From positions 84,325 through 148,324 of the forward strand of contig SCFE01000086.1 in NCBI GenBank assembly GCA_004352715.1: a stretch of 64,000 nucleotides of DNA. The letters are read 5' to 3'. The position numbers and the translations under genes are program-made. Source of the stretch: Hofstenia miamia. Lineage: Eukaryota > Xenacoelomorpha > Acoela. Below the pieces are notes generated by a model. It saw only the letters and a list, made by a program, of their open reading frames with translations. It did not search any database and had not been told where the DNA came from. Below are positions 1 to 14,860 of this stretch, one piece after another (position 1 is the stretch's first letter; every line of letters starts with the position of its first letter).

Positions 1-229
1 ATTATTTCAAACATGATTCATGCACTTTTGGTAAAAAAATTATAGTATTGAACTAATACTAAAAAACTGTTTTAGCAAAATTGAAAAGCTTTTTTGATTA
101 AAAAATATATATTTACATATATATATATATTTATAATTACATTTATATATTTATATATATTTTTTATGTTTGTATTTCTATATATATATATATTTAATTA
201 GAATAAAAAATATCTATACTTAAATAGAA

Positions 230-267
<38 letters not shown>

Positions 268-363
268 CCATATTATATTTATATATACTGTACATATATA
301 CATATTTATAAATTTACATTTATATATTTATATTTATATATTTATATTTACATTTATATATTC

Positions 364-426
<63 letters not shown>

Positions 427-533
427 TTGTATTTATATAAATAAATTAAAAATATATATATATACTTAAATAGAAATAGATATAAAAATATATATATATA
501 TATATATATATAAGAATAGCGAAATGTATCACT
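1..533. repeat. AT-rich microsatellite block
   Basis: Long runs of (AT)n interleaved with TTTATA and TACATA variants fill most of this stretch. No coding signal is visible. Slippage-prone DNA like this recurs at several of the window's assembly gaps. Confidence 0.95.
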
Positions 534-1553
534 AGGTTTTTATCAAATTTCCGTAAAGTAATGGAATAATAAACCACTTACTCGGTGAATAGAAGCGAAA
601 TGAGTCAACGAAATGCACGCGTGCCTTGATTACTGGTGTGAGAATCACGCTGTTAATGGGTCAAATTATTTGCTGCTGTTTAGTGAAATTGTTTTCCAAA
701 ATTTGATAACTTGCTTCGAGCAACTGGTACTTATCAACTGCAATTTACCGTACAGAGATTTGTTATGGAAAACAGAAACTTTAGCATTATTAAGTAATGC
801 TTGATTAAATTTGTATTGCTTCAAATATAAATCAGGTTTTATTTACCATTTCATCAGCCTTTCTGAATCAAAGCTGATATACAGAATTTTAATGAAAAAA
901 TATATATTTGCTATAAATTCTCAATAGGCATGATATCGATAAAATTACAAGCATTAATTAGATCCATGATTATAATTTCCTATTAACTCAATATCAAATA
1001 AAATTTAAAATAATATTATCCAGAGTTGGAATTGGATGAACACTCTTACTTTTTGACATTTGGTGGGTCCAGGTCAGGCCAATTTTCATAAGCTAAATTC
1101 AAAGATGGGTCAGGCTACCTGGGTCAATAATAATTCAGAACTTGTAAATTGATTTACAATCTTTCGTTTATGACCTGATTTAAAAAAGAACATTAGTAAA
1201 ACAATTACATAAATATTGAGATCATTTTCAGATCATTAAAAGGAAATAATACGAGTTCCATCAACAGATATTTGGTTGCAGATTTAATGAAATTGAATGC
1301 ATATTTGAAGATGCAATTTTTAGGAGACTATATTTTACCTACTACCTCCTTACTCAGCACAAATTGAAGGTAGACATTTTGGAACTGATCATTTTCAAGA
1401 AAATGCATTTTTGTGGACTTATTTTTCTTAAGAATTCTTCTGTAAAGTTGCATGTTGTTGGCGCAACCATGAACTCATTATAATTCATTTTTAATCCTAA
1501 GTAATCCTATGTGGTATATACACTGTAAGCATTTACATAAATGCAAACGAATG
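534..1553. other. Intergenic, no recognised gene
   Basis: A 63-codon open frame at 613-804 (+) has no recognisable domain and no splice or promoter context, so it is not called. The rest is AT-rich and stop-dense in all frames. Confidence 0.5.
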
Positions 1554-1561
1554 ATGATAAA

Positions 1562-1797
1562 CAGTGGCGTACCCAGGGGGCATGGTGGAATGCCCGCCGT
1601 CAGGTTTCCAAATTTAATTTTGACTGGATAAATCAAAAAAAAAATTTGTAAAAAATTGAAAAATTTAAAATCTAGGATCGTGAAATGCATTTTTTGGAAT
1701 CTATTTTCTCAATATTTTCAAAAATGTTCGGGGGGCTTCGCCCCGCATTAGGGAATAACAATGATGTCCCCCGTCAGAAAATCGTGGTACGCCTCTG
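1562..1797. mobile_element. hAT-type MITE with perfect 8-bp TSD
   Basis: The ends form a terminal inverted repeat: CAGTGGCGTACC on the left and GGTACGCCTCTG on the right (11 of 12 matching). The element is flanked on both sides by the identical octamer ATGATAAA (1554-1561 and 1798-1805). An 8-bp duplication with a CAGTG-type end is characteristic of hAT transposons. The 236-bp body has no open frame and holds a G/C-rich hairpin near 1730-1745, so this is a non-autonomous copy that would depend on a transposase encoded elsewhere. Confidence 0.9.
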
Positions 1798-1805
1798 ATG
1801 ATAAA

Positions 1806-4800
1806 TCATGTAATACAAGTGTGTGAAAAGAATAATATACTAGAACTTCCATAAGAAGTTACTGAAAAAACTGGTGTGAACTCATCGCCATCTCAAGGAA
1901 GAATTATAGCCTTAGAGCTCCATGTTAGCAACGATATTTGATATTTTCCAAAAGTTACCAAGTGATTAAACTTCCACAGTCAGAAATTCTGCAGCATTTA
2001 ATTGCAATGTAACCTTTTAAAAACCATTCAATAACCTTTGCATAAATAGGCATTAAAAACCTCAGGCAAAATTATGCAATTTATAAAAAATTAAATTGTT
2101 ATAGCAATTCTTTTCATTTAGTCAACCGGTTTAGGTTCGTTAATAGAATCGGAAATCATCCACAAGATGAAATACATTATGAAGATTGGAATGAATTCGA
2201 AAGTGCTCAGAGATGGAACTGGATCGGATCTCGGATTGGTTCGGTTCGGTTTGTATCGGATCGCATCGGATTCTGATCTACATTTTGAGAAAATTTCGGA
2301 TCCAAAATATTTTCGCAATTGTGTCATATTGTACATTTTATACATACGAACATTTTTTCATACACAGTTTCAAATCTGAAATTGCATGTTAGCTATCGAA
2401 TAAAGATAAAATTGTCAGGCAACCAAAAACATTTGTTTGTATAAACGTGCAAATGGAAATGCAGAGAAGCAAATGGAATACCTTACTTGCTGCAAACCCT
2501 GCCAAAATGTAATGATACTAATATAATCTGGGATGCTCTTCGATCAAAAATTCTCATAAAAGATAAAAATAAACAACGTGCAATGCCAAAATCAATTTAG
2601 TTTTCAGAATGTTTGTGATTATTATAATCACTAATACAAAAAACTTTATAGAGCCATACTTTTTGCATAGTAATAATAGGGTATTAATATATTTAATGTT
2701 GCTCTTATATAATTTAAAATTTGTAATCCAATCTAGTATTCAATTTCAATGAAAAGTAAAATTCAAAAATATATAAATCTCAAATTTAGTTTGAAAAAAT
2801 GAATTTTTCTATTACGGATTTTAACACGATCGACGGCAGTTTTTTAATGTTTTGCAATATATATTTTGAATTTGTTCCTTAATTTGCAATTGCTTGTGCA
2901 ATTCTTGTTTTCATCAATTTTAAAATAAGTTTTATCTTGTTGAACCAACTACAATTCTCAGTGCAAACAGTAACATTGCAAAATGGTGATTTTTGGAATT
3001 TGACATAATAAAATTAATAGGGCGGTAATATCATAAGAAACACAACTATTTAAACTGTCTGTAAATATATTATGGTTATGGTTGATGACAATCGTAGAAA
3101 TTAGATTGCTACAAAACTTTCGCAGAGCAATTGTCGATTTCCACTCATAATCAAAGTGGAGCGATCTATTTCAAACATAGACATTGGCCGAAAATTGAGG
3201 CCCACGCCCAATCGAAATCCGGTTGGGCCTTTTTAAATCATAACTATTTTTCGGCCCATTTTATGATGATTGACAAAAACCTTTCTTAAATTTTTTGGTT
3301 TGCTTGACCAAAATTGACTGTATTAGATTGTAGTAGATTGTAGAAGAGCATTTGATACTATTGTAATATTTCAAAATTTAACATTGATTGTTCAACAGAT
3401 TGCTTTTGGGTTGTTCAGAACTCACTACATTTGAGATGATTCGCATGCACTATTGCGTAAGTTGTTCCATTTTTCTAATACCTAGGTCCAAGCTCGACCC
3501 TGTCCTCCGCGGCGGTATATCGAATATGGACATTTTTTATCTCAAGACAGTGTTGAAGCACTTAAATTTTCTATTCGTAACTGAAAAAAACATAAATATA
3601 TTTTAAGTCCATGTTTATTTACTGTTAGAATACTTATTTCCATTTCGGATAGAAAACTAAAATTTTGGATAAGATTTTATCTCTGAAAGAGTTTGAAACT
3701 TTTCTTAAAAATTGAATATAATGTCTGCGAACAACTTTCAAAAATTGTCATTAATAACTATTATTGCAGTGGTTTTGACGCAAAAGTGCAGAAGAATGAA
3801 TTTCGAAGGTTAACCTTTCGACTATAAGCCAGGCAGTTATCTTTATAAGTTCCCTGTTTCAATATATGTTAAAGCTAGTCATTTAAGGAAGGTAAAACGA
3901 TACAAACAACAAAGGAGGCTCTTTGTAGATTGTAATTAATTGATTTACATTCAAATTTATTGGAAATTTCTTCAATTAAAATTGAAAATTTCAGTATTCT
4001 TTACTGAATCATTAATTATGGATTTTAAAATTATGATCAAGAATTTGAGAGGAGTAATTTCGTGGGATATTTTATCAAAAACGGTGATAATGTTCCTCCT
4101 AATGATACAAACTGATGTATTTTCCATATTTTTTTTCAGGAAAAATTCCGAAATAAAATTTAATTTTTGTATATCATTTTCAAAAGACTATCCAAAAAAA
4201 AATTTTCACTTACAATTATTTGCTACTTGATCTTTTACAATTTGCCAAATATTGCAAATTGTTAAATATATTTTTCTACATTCAATACTTTAGTTTAATT
4301 TGTTAACAATAGGTTCTATATTGCTTTAAATTAGTTTGCTTTATTTTTATTAGTGGTTATGTTATTTATGATTTGAATTCATCTGAAATATTTTGATTAT
4401 TGGGAAAAACCTCATACAATTAAGAAAACAAACTTTTGATTTAAATCTAGAGTCACTCCCCTAATTGTAATGAAAATAAATAAACGAATTGACTTAACCT
4501 TTGATCAATGCTTTAAATATGAGTTCACTATAGCATAAAATGTGAAATCCTCATGGTTCAGAATTTAGGTTAACTATATTGTAAAGGTTTTATTGTGCTA
4601 CTGATAAAAACTAAAATATGTGGAATTAAATGGAAAACCTTTCTGAAATGAACTAGATCGGAGGATAATTTTAAGATCCAACCTATAGGCTTCAAAAATT
4701 TTAATGAAATTATGTGAAATTTTGATAATGGTAATCTTGCGTGGACTCACTATTTCCATGTCCAGTGCTTGAAAATGAATCTTTATTGTACCTACACATT

Positions 4801-7800
4801 GCATTCTAGCATCATTGTTGTCTACTCTTAACCTTATTCGATCTGGGGTTTTTTGGCGGCTCAGGCCTGAAGGGGGAAGATTTCCTCCGCCTATCTAACT
4901 CTGGATTGCCTTATGATATTACGATGAAGCTTTGCACTAATATTCTTCACATTAGCACTATCAAGTTGGAAAATTCAGAAACTTGCGGCTATTAGTGCTT
5001 TTGATAAGCTCATTCAATCACAAAATTTGAGAAATTTTTAGAAGTAAATTAAGCATTGGTTTTATTTAGAAAGCATTCTCAGCAAATAGTATAATTTTTC
5101 ATCTCATTTTCTTACTTTCTTTCAAACTAACAATAATAATAATTTATTCAAAAATTACAAGACTGCCCTAATCTGAAAAACGACAATAAATAAAATGAGC
5201 AGATATTCAGAAAATATGTATTTGGGATTATGACTCCCAATAAAAGTTAGTAAGAGTTCCAATAAAACAGCTGGACCACCTTTTTAAGTAATAACCAAAA
5301 ATTTGATTGAGGTGAAGTAAATCTTGCCTATATCCTCTCCAGTTAAAATAGGGTTAAGCAGTCACTACATCTTCAGGTATTGCGCTTATAACAGTAAACA
5401 GATAGACTTGTGCTCCAAAATTGCCTTGATTTACGGCCAAATAAAATGTGTTTTATAGCGTTTATAAATATATTTTTTGAAATTTTGTAACTTAGTTAAC
5501 TAGAATTCATAAAGAAATTACATGGTACAAAGAAGCGTTTGTATTTGCATTATTGTGGATGAAAAATTGAAAAGCAAGTTGATGTTGAAATTTCAAAAAA
5601 ACGCTTTTTGATGAATTTCCAGTGTAATGTCTCAATAATTGTGTTAGCAGTTATGTCTTTAGGGGTGCATAAGTTCTTTGATTTGTGCTTGAATTTGATG
5701 GAATATTGATATTCAAGAAAAATAGAAGAATTATAGTTTTCTTAAGACTTTGATTCTTCCTAAATACCGTTAAGATACTTGAAAATGTTAGTTAGTTCAT
5801 TGAAGCCCTGGATTTTCTTTAAGTAACTTTATTTGTCTAGAATATTGATGTTTCCATAAAACTTTTCAATATGTATTTTAAAGTATTAAACATTTTTTGA
5901 GACACAGCAACAAAATAATCTACTCTATAGTCTTAAAATAGTATAGAGATTACCTTATCTTAATCTCAACAAATAATATCATATCAGCTTAATAACTTTG
6001 TTTCAATATTCATTAAAAGAAAGCCAAGATGCTTTTTAAACACTACACTGTTACTTCATTAAGAGATTTTTGTCTAGGTTTGTAATAACATATGTTCATA
6101 ACTTAAGTGACATATACACAAAAACATGTTTTGTTAGGCTATAAAAACAAACTAATTCCTTAAATTAGATTTATATTTCCAAATTTTATGGTTGACATAT
6201 CTCCTAAACTGTTTACAATTTAAGCAATAAAAATCAAAGTGTTACTGCAAATTTATAATTTTTAGAGATTTATGCCACATAAATCCCATCAAATTTCAAA
6301 AACTTTTCATATCTATTATACAAATTCAAGGCGAATATGATTGTGCTTTAGTTATTGTCTTTTTAACACTTTTGTTCATATATATTTAAGAAATTCATTT
6401 TACTTACAATTTAATTATTTTTACCAATTTGGTCATTAGGTTGCTAAGCATAAAATTTAGAGCTTAATAGAGACTTTGAAGTATTTGAGCAGCCTTTTTC
6501 AAAATATTTAAACATTCATAACATTTTGTAAGTCGAAATAATTTATATCGTAGGAATGAACTTAAGGGAATTGCTTGATAATTTAGTGTCTTTTTTCTAT
6601 ATGTTTAATAGGCTTAATAAATGTGTAATGCAATTTTAAGTTCTTGTAAATTCTAAGTTTATTCTTGTAAGAAACCTTAAGAAGGCTTTAGAGCGTGTAA
6701 AGATCCAGTATGGATCTACAAATATATATTGGAATATTTTCATAAGTAGTCACCTGTAATACTGACTTATTGTTTTGTACATAGCCATCTAGAGAGAGCC
6801 ATGGTTTGTAGCCTAACTCAGAACAAAATATAGGAATTGATTATTTGGATAAATCCAGGCAATTCCAAATCATACAGAATTCTTAGCATTAATATCTTCC
6901 CAGTAATGCATAATAAACATTGAATTATTGTAATGGGGCCACGCCCAATATGTCCCTATTCAACTACCAAATTGTCAGAAATATTCTTTCAAACCATACA
7001 ATATGACTCACTCCCAATTTATTATATAATATATTTTGTGAACTGCAAGTGGAGAATATAAGTAAAGAAAGAAATCAATTACCTTTGTACTAGCGCAGCA
7101 GTGATAGCAAAATATTTCTTATCAGAAATCTAGAAGAGGTCAGTGCTGTCAATAAACTAATATAAACAATGTACGCCTCTATAAAACGAAGCAATTCTTG
7201 GCACGTATTCACTAATACAACATGACAAGTAATTACTATTGAATAAATTATAGTTATTTTCATATGTAATAGACACATTAAATTTATTGCATACGCACTC
7301 CCTATCTGTAAATGCAGACAGTTAAGAAATGAAAGGTAAATATTCAAGAGTCAGAATTTTCTCTACTAAAATCAATGAAAATCAACTAATAAATGGTAAA
7401 TACTCATTATTATTCAGTGTATTTTTTAAGATTATATATATATTAAAACTTTCAGTTGAACTTTATAATTTAGAACTAAATGAATCAACAATGTATTGAA
7501 AAATCAATGCATTGTAAATTTTGTTACATTATGAACACTTAAATGAGAAATTTTCCAGAAATGATTTGCAGAAGACAATGGATATTTCAGTAAATGATTG
7601 CCAAAAAAATTTTTTGTAAAAAGCTATATACAATCACTTCATAACGCTATTGGGTTTGCTTCATATTTCCGCTCTTAGAGGGTTGACCTCTTGTTAAAAA
7701 ATTTATGAAGCTTTTAAAGTTTTTCTTTTTTATATGGCATTGAAAAGATTTCTAAAAAACTCTTTAAAGATTTAAAATAAAATTTGAGAAACTGTTAAGA

Positions 7801-8042
7801 AGCCATTATTCTATACTTCAATCATTTAAAATGTAAAATCACAGACATAACTGCTTTACACAGAATAGACAACAGCAGATACAACTAATGAATGCATCCA
7901 AGTCAGTCATTATCATTATCAAGCATGCTTTAATAATATCATCAATTTCTAACTCAATTGAATTAGAATTCGATCCACCCAATTAAAACAGAAAAAAATA
8001 TAATTTTCATGTAAACAAAATATTCTCGTTTATGATTCTTTA
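1806..8042. other. Intergenic, no recognised gene
   Basis: Only short open frames occur here, typical of AT-rich non-coding DNA. Small decayed repeat fragments are visible: a GGATCGG/GGTTCGG-rich patch at about 2220-2275, a GGCCCA-rich inverted patch at about 3190-3260 and a G/C-rich patch at about 4840-4900. None could be assigned to a family. Confidence 0.5.
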
Positions 8043-9221
8043 ACAAAGTTTTGTAAAATAATTGTATTTTGATTAATTCAAATTGGTATTTACCAGTTTT
8101 CAAACAACATTAGCCTTGTGCAAAAAATTCATCAATTATATTCCTATGATGCTTTGAATATTCCATCGTAAGCAATTGTACGTATTGAAATTTTCTTTGT
8201 ATACATTTTATAAAAATCAAATTAAATCGAGGGATTTCTTAGTTCAAAGCTACCATTCAAATATTAAAAATTTGGTGAATTTTGGCATTGTGAATGACAT
8301 TCATGACCACCAGATTTGCAACCGGACCTGACTTTGTGACTGTGCTCACCACTGCATAAATAGTGAATAGCAACTTCCACTACATACAAGCTAAAATTTC
8401 AAAAAATGTAGAACACAAAATGTAATTAACGGAAGCGAAAATAGCATAACAACTTATTTCAGGTCAGCTTTGTTCAGCCCTCCTGGAACATTAAAATTTG
8501 AAAGACGTTCTCGGTCTGACCCACTTAAAAGCCTGGCCCAGTACCATAATTGCTTAGTTCCGTCTTCAATTTCTTAATCCTTTTAAAAACCGAGATTTAG
8601 CCCCAATCTAGCTAGTCCTTGCCACTTACATCAATTTCTGGTCCGACAGTAAATATTCAACAAAACGTTTTAATAAAAAATATTTGGCAATTAGATCTGC
8701 TTAATACAGGCAAGAAAAACAGTGAAATGTGTTGTCAATAAAACATTTTGTTATGCGTTGTGCATAGTTAGCGCAATTTATCACGTGCTGTGTGCACTTA
8801 GCCTTACTCTCAGTGTTTAAATTGCTATTTAAAAGCATTTTATGAGTTGGATTATTATTTATGTTGCCAAAAGAAAGATATTATTAGTTAGATAAAGAGA
8901 ATAAATGTCTCAAGTAAAAATTGTAATTATCTTTATACATGCAAAATTAATGTATAAATTTTGTTTATGTGGGGTTCTATAGCTAATATGGATACTTCAC
9001 ATACGGTTTCTCATGCATTTAAAGTATAAGAATGTTTCCCTATTTCCTCAGCTGTAAATGATAAACCTGTCACAGTGTAGAGATAATTCACCGTTAGAAT
9101 TCCCATTTGTGTTAAATGTGAATATTATTTGGAGATCTTAATCTATTCATTTCAATACAAGACAAATTGATTGTGTGAAGAACACATTTCTAACATGCTT
9201 ATTGATGACAGCAATTTGCAT
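8043..9221. repeat. First copy of 1179-bp duplication at N join
   Basis: This sequence is repeated, with no difference seen in the stretches compared, at 9223-10401. The copies are separated by a single N at 9222 and offset by exactly 1180. That geometry points to an unmerged contig overlap. No gene is recognised inside. Confidence 0.9.
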
Positions 9222-9222
9222 N

Positions 9223-10401
9223 ACAAAGTTTTGTAAAATAATTGTATTTTGATTAATTCAAATTGGTATTTACCAGTTTTCAAACAACATTAGCCTTGTG
9301 CAAAAAATTCATCAATTATATTCCTATGATGCTTTGAATATTCCATCGTAAGCAATTGTACGTATTGAAATTTTCTTTGTATACATTTTATAAAAATCAA
9401 ATTAAATCGAGGGATTTCTTAGTTCAAAGCTACCATTCAAATATTAAAAATTTGGTGAATTTTGGCATTGTGAATGACATTCATGACCACCAGATTTGCA
9501 ACCGGACCTGACTTTGTGACTGTGCTCACCACTGCATAAATAGTGAATAGCAACTTCCACTACATACAAGCTAAAATTTCAAAAAATGTAGAACACAAAA
9601 TGTAATTAACGGAAGCGAAAATAGCATAACAACTTATTTCAGGTCAGCTTTGTTCAGCCCTCCTGGAACATTAAAATTTGAAAGACGTTCTCGGTCTGAC
9701 CCACTTAAAAGCCTGGCCCAGTACCATAATTGCTTAGTTCCGTCTTCAATTTCTTAATCCTTTTAAAAACCGAGATTTAGCCCCAATCTAGCTAGTCCTT
9801 GCCACTTACATCAATTTCTGGTCCGACAGTAAATATTCAACAAAACGTTTTAATAAAAAATATTTGGCAATTAGATCTGCTTAATACAGGCAAGAAAAAC
9901 AGTGAAATGTGTTGTCAATAAAACATTTTGTTATGCGTTGTGCATAGTTAGCGCAATTTATCACGTGCTGTGTGCACTTAGCCTTACTCTCAGTGTTTAA
10001 ATTGCTATTTAAAAGCATTTTATGAGTTGGATTATTATTTATGTTGCCAAAAGAAAGATATTATTAGTTAGATAAAGAGAATAAATGTCTCAAGTAAAAA
10101 TTGTAATTATCTTTATACATGCAAAATTAATGTATAAATTTTGTTTATGTGGGGTTCTATAGCTAATATGGATACTTCACATACGGTTTCTCATGCATTT
10201 AAAGTATAAGAATGTTTCCCTATTTCCTCAGCTGTAAATGATAAACCTGTCACAGTGTAGAGATAATTCACCGTTAGAATTCCCATTTGTGTTAAATGTG
10301 AATATTATTTGGAGATCTTAATCTATTCATTTCAATACAAGACAAATTGATTGTGTGAAGAACACATTTCTAACATGCTTATTGATGACAGCAATTTGCA
10401 T
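9223..10401. repeat. Second copy of 1179-bp duplication
   Basis: Matches 8043-9221; see that entry. The sequence continues past 10401 into unique DNA, whereas the first copy ends at the N. Confidence 0.9.
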
Positions 10402-11728
10402 TTGCAAAAAATGTTTTTCTACAACAGCCCCCCCTTTATTTCCAATTATAAAGTATTATGTTTAATGCGTAGAAATATATTTTATAGTGTTCTTTCTTCT
10501 TGTGGACTCAAAGTTTTTTCTTTTTACATTTTTGTGGGTATGCCTTAGTCCAGTAGGAGTAAAATAGTGCAAAATTTTAACTAATTAATACCCACGAATT
10601 TAAGACTAGTATATATCTTTGTTCCTATTAATTTTTGGAAAAATTTGATAATGCTCGGAACTCATAATTTGAACGGTTTTCCTAAGAGTGTAACATATTA
10701 TATATCTAGTTATTGAAACTTTTAAATATGGTCTCATAGCTAGAGCTAAACACCATAACGCTCTCCAATCGCAAAATTTTAGAATTTTTTCTAATGATTT
10801 AGCAAATATGTTGATGTACATTGCGCCATCTATTGAGCAATAGAAAAATTGTTCTTTAATAATTGGTTGAATATATTAAAACTTTTATATTCAATTTAAA
10901 GCATTCTCATGGAGTCTGTTGAATATCTGAAAAATATTTTAATATAAGCGAGTTCTTCTTACAATCATGCAGATTAACTGAGTTTCCCCCAGCCATAAAT
11001 GTTTATTGATCAAATGCAAGGATCTACGTATATACAATCAAAAGAAACCAATATCAACATTTATCAGATTTACAAAGACGCCGTAAAAATTTAACTTAGA
11101 ATTAAAATACTAAGCTGGAAGATAATGCGTTCTTAAAAATTCGATAAAATATATTTCAATTATTTCAAATAAATCAAGGCAAGTTTCAAATATAAGTCTA
11201 AATGGTTTAGACCGAAATGATTCGAGAAAATGGAATTTTATATAAGCAATTTCGTTTTCAGTACTCAAACGCAATGATCAAATGAACTTACTAAGCAATG
11301 AGGATGTTGATAATAGAGATTTTTAATGCACTTCCTGAATTTGAACATTAATATTAACAGCTTCATGACCTGGCCAATTGTTTCCCGATTTCTTGATATT
11401 GTGTAAAGGAATTATTTTGAGACTTTGCTATAAAGTGTGAAAACCTATTACACATGCTCATCATATATACAAGATTTCTAAGATTATATAAACAGCAATT
11501 AAGAATATTACACTAAAATCCTCAACTAAATTCATGCCTAACATAAATAAGATCCAGATTATTTCAAAAACAAATTATTTGAAGGAAACTATAAATTATT
11601 CAATTAAATTAAAGATAAAGAAGAATTTTCTGTAATATTTTCATACACCAACAAATATAACAATTGTAAAAAAGCGAATTCAAAGGTTTCTAAATATTAA
11701 AATAAGATTTGGTTTTAGATGTCAGTGA
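10402..11728. other. Intergenic, no recognised gene
   Basis: AT-rich DNA with short unassigned open frames only (for example 10351-10548 + and 10606-10821 -). Neither shows a domain or splice signals that would support a call. Confidence 0.5.
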
Positions 11729-11989
11729 TCATTTATACATTAAAATGTGCTCGAAATTTAGTAAATTTGGCCTCACAAAAAATTCATATGTAAATGATGT
11801 TGGCAACTGTATGTTTTCATGAAAAATCATAATTGCATAGAATGTCCAAGCAAAAAAAACAAAGATTAGCATTATTGTGTAAACTGTTTCAATTCCAATA
11901 AGTATTTTGACAACGCAACAAATCATAATACTTCTAACAAAGAATGTCCCTATACAAAGAGCAATTAAAAATTGCAAGGTTAAAGACAT
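11729..11989 (-). CDS. Hypothetical small membrane protein
   Basis: An ATG-initiated 86-codon frame. The first about 55 residues are very hydrophobic and could form two or three membrane segments; the C-terminus is more polar. No family was recognised. AT-rich DNA readily yields hydrophobic frames because TTT and ATT codons dominate, so this may be chance. It lies just upstream of a LINE relic on the other strand, and no promoter or splice context supports it. Confidence 0.2.
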   Translation of the reverse strand: MSLTLQFLIALCIGTFFVRSIMICCVVKILIGIETVYTIMLIFVFFAWTFYAIMIFHENIQLPTSFTYEFFVRPNLLNFEHILMYK

Positions 11990-12079
11990 ATTATGATTAC
12001 ATCCACCCCTAGTAACAACGTTTTTATTTCATTTACGCAATTAAAAGTAAATAGATCTTAATAAATGTCAAATCAAATA

Positions 12080-14860
12080 TACAGATAGTAAATTTCAAAG
12101 TATTACAAATAAATATGATAAATTTTATGATCTATTAAACAATTTTGATTTAAACTCCATTGTTGAAATTACAGAAAAATGGCTAAACAATAATGATAAA
12201 CTAAAAGGGCTAAATAAAAATTTAACATTTTTCAACATAAAAATTAAGAGAAGGGGTATTCTCCTATCTGTTCCGAAATACTTAAAGCTAAAGAAAAGAA
12301 CAGACATTTATTGTAAGAATTCAAAATTTGAAAGTTTATGGATTGAAGTAAGTATAAATGGATATACCAAGCTGATCAATACTAATTATTTTAGCAATAG
12401 ACAATCATATAAAGAATTTATAAAATGTTTAAGGAAATTTACAAAGCCTCAAAAATATCTACAGCAAATATACTTATGGGTGATTACAATCAAAATTATC
12501 TAAATGCATCAGAACGTAAAAATATTTATGATGTGGTATATATCTATAATTTGAAACCAATTAATACCAGTACTTCAAAACACATTCATTCAAAAAGTTT
12601 TTCATTAATAAATTGCATTATTAGAGATACAAAAGAAACAAATAATTTTGAATACTTTGTAGCAGATTGTTTGATTTCAGATCATCTATTAACTTGTACA
12701 ATCCAAAAGAAAGAGATTAAGCGTAATAAAATAGAAATAGAATATCACTGCGTTCATTCCAGGAGAAATTACGACCAAAATACTATATTAAATCAATTAT
12801 GTTATGTTTAGATTGGAAATTATTTTATAATTTGACAAGTGTTAATGAAAAACTGCGATTCATTACTAAAAATTTAAACTATCTTTTTAATGAGCAATGG
12901 CCATTAAAGAAAGTTAAAAAGAAGCAATTGCTATCAAATGAAACAGCATTTAATTAAACTGAAACATAATGCTTATATAAACTACTATAAAGATAAAAAT
13001 GAAAAAAAATTTGCCAAATGTAAATTTATTAGAAACAAAGTATCTAACAAATGCAAAAGAGATTTACACAATTGTTTGAAATTATCATTTGAAAACAGCA
13101 GTATAACACAAAAATGGGGATTTATATCGAAATTTACTAACAAAAATAATTTTTCCAAGATTACATCAAATATTTGATCAAAAAAGATAGCCAATATACT
13201 TAATGAGACATATAGACATCAAGGAAATTATACTAATACCAAAGACAATATTATCTCTATAAATGAAATGCAAATTCACAACAGTTTGCTGTATAAAGAA
13301 CAATTTAAGTTTTGCTTCATAACTTACGTCATTTTAATAAAATATCACAAAACTTAAAAGTTAATAAATCACAAGGGCCGTCTAAAGTACCAACATGGTT
13401 TTTAAAGCAAAAAATGTAAATGTTATGTAGACCATTATGTGAAATTTTAAGCCGGTGTATTTCTGAGGGTATCTTTCCGAATGATTTGAAAATAGCACAA
13501 ATCATACCAATGCATAAGATGGTGATAGTGAAGACGCAATTTATTCTAGACCAATTCCAGTATTCCTAATACTAAATTCTAAGTAAGATATTTGAGAAAA
13601 TAATATATAACCAAACACATAATTATATAGAGAAATATCATTTACTTCTATCGTTACCTATTGGATTTAGAAATAATTTTTCAAGAAACCATGCTTTAAT
13701 TCATGTCTTAGATGATTGGAGAAAATATATTGACAAAGACGAAAGTGTATTCATTTTATCTCTAGATTTATCAAAGGCATTCAATTCAATTGATCATAAT
13801 AGCCTAATAAATAAACTACAACTAATATATAACTTTGAATAATCAGCAATATATTTAATTAGATCTTATTTAAATAACAGACAACAATAAGTAAAAATTA
13901 AAAACATAGCATTTTATTAATTGATTATTAACCACGAAATCCAACTGGTTTCAGTACTAGGACAATTATTATTTAACATATATGTAAATAACATCAAATT
14001 TGATAATAAAATAAAATGCATACAGCATGTTGATGATACTTTATTATATACAACCAAATATGAAGATTTACACAATGCATTAGACAGAGCTATCTTATAT
14101 TTTGATAAAAAAAAAGGAAGCTTAATATTGAAAAAACAAAGTTCATGGTGGTAAGCAGAGCAAATGATGAGTAACTAAGCTTACAAGTAAACAATACAAC
14201 CATTGAAGAAGAAAATATAATTATATGCCTAAGTATTATTTTTAATAATAAATTAACATTTAAAGAACATATTAATAAAATAATGAAAAAAGTGACTCAA
14301 GGGATCAAAGTACGTTGTAAATTACAAAACTTTATACCAATTAAATGGAAAATAAGATATTGAAATCACATATTCTGCCTCAGTGCATATATTAATCCTG
14401 TTTGTTGACAAAATTACTTATATTTAATTGGAGTTTAGCAATCATATGTGAAAAAAGCAATCAAAAAATATCTGAATTTATAATTTTTTCTCATTAGACT
14501 ATTTACAAAAACTGAAATTTTTTCAACATTTGATTAAAAGAAGAACTTTCATCAAAACTCCATGTTAGAAATAAGTGCTATAGAAAATTTAAATTTAGAA
14601 AAGGAGTCATGACGACCTGTTTTATCAATTAAGGTATAGATCTATGGAACAAATTATCACATGAAATTGAAGAAATATCTAAATTTAAAGAATTTAGGAA
14701 AAAAATTTAATTAGAATTATCACCAAAAAAAGAATACAGTGGGTAACTAAGTAATATCAATTTGCAACTAAGTAGAATTATAGAAAACAATTTACTTTAA
14801 TCTTAATAAGAATTTTATACTTTTTTGTAATGTACAAATGATTTAAATAAATTTTTATTA
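12080..14860 (+). mobile_element. Degenerate LINE (endonuclease plus reverse transcriptase)
   Basis: Broken frames follow the order of an APE-type non-LTR retrotransposon ORF2. Endonuclease pieces come first: TEKWLN near 12170, FESLWIEV near 12330, GDYN near 12480 and the SDH motif near 12680. The reverse transcriptase follows: SLDLSKAFNSIDH near 13760, SVLGQLLFNIYVNNI near 13950 and HVDDT at 14026-14040, where the family has YADDT, so the first residue of the catalytic box is changed. A C-terminal LWNKLSHEIEE block is near 14640. Many stops and frameshifts make it inactive. It resembles CR1/Jockey-type elements, but the clade cannot be fixed by eye. The 3' end is A/T-rich, near 14860. Confidence 0.9.

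Noticed and set aside
613-804. 63-codon frame near the left end
   Set aside because: No recognisable motif, no promoter or splice context; expected by chance.
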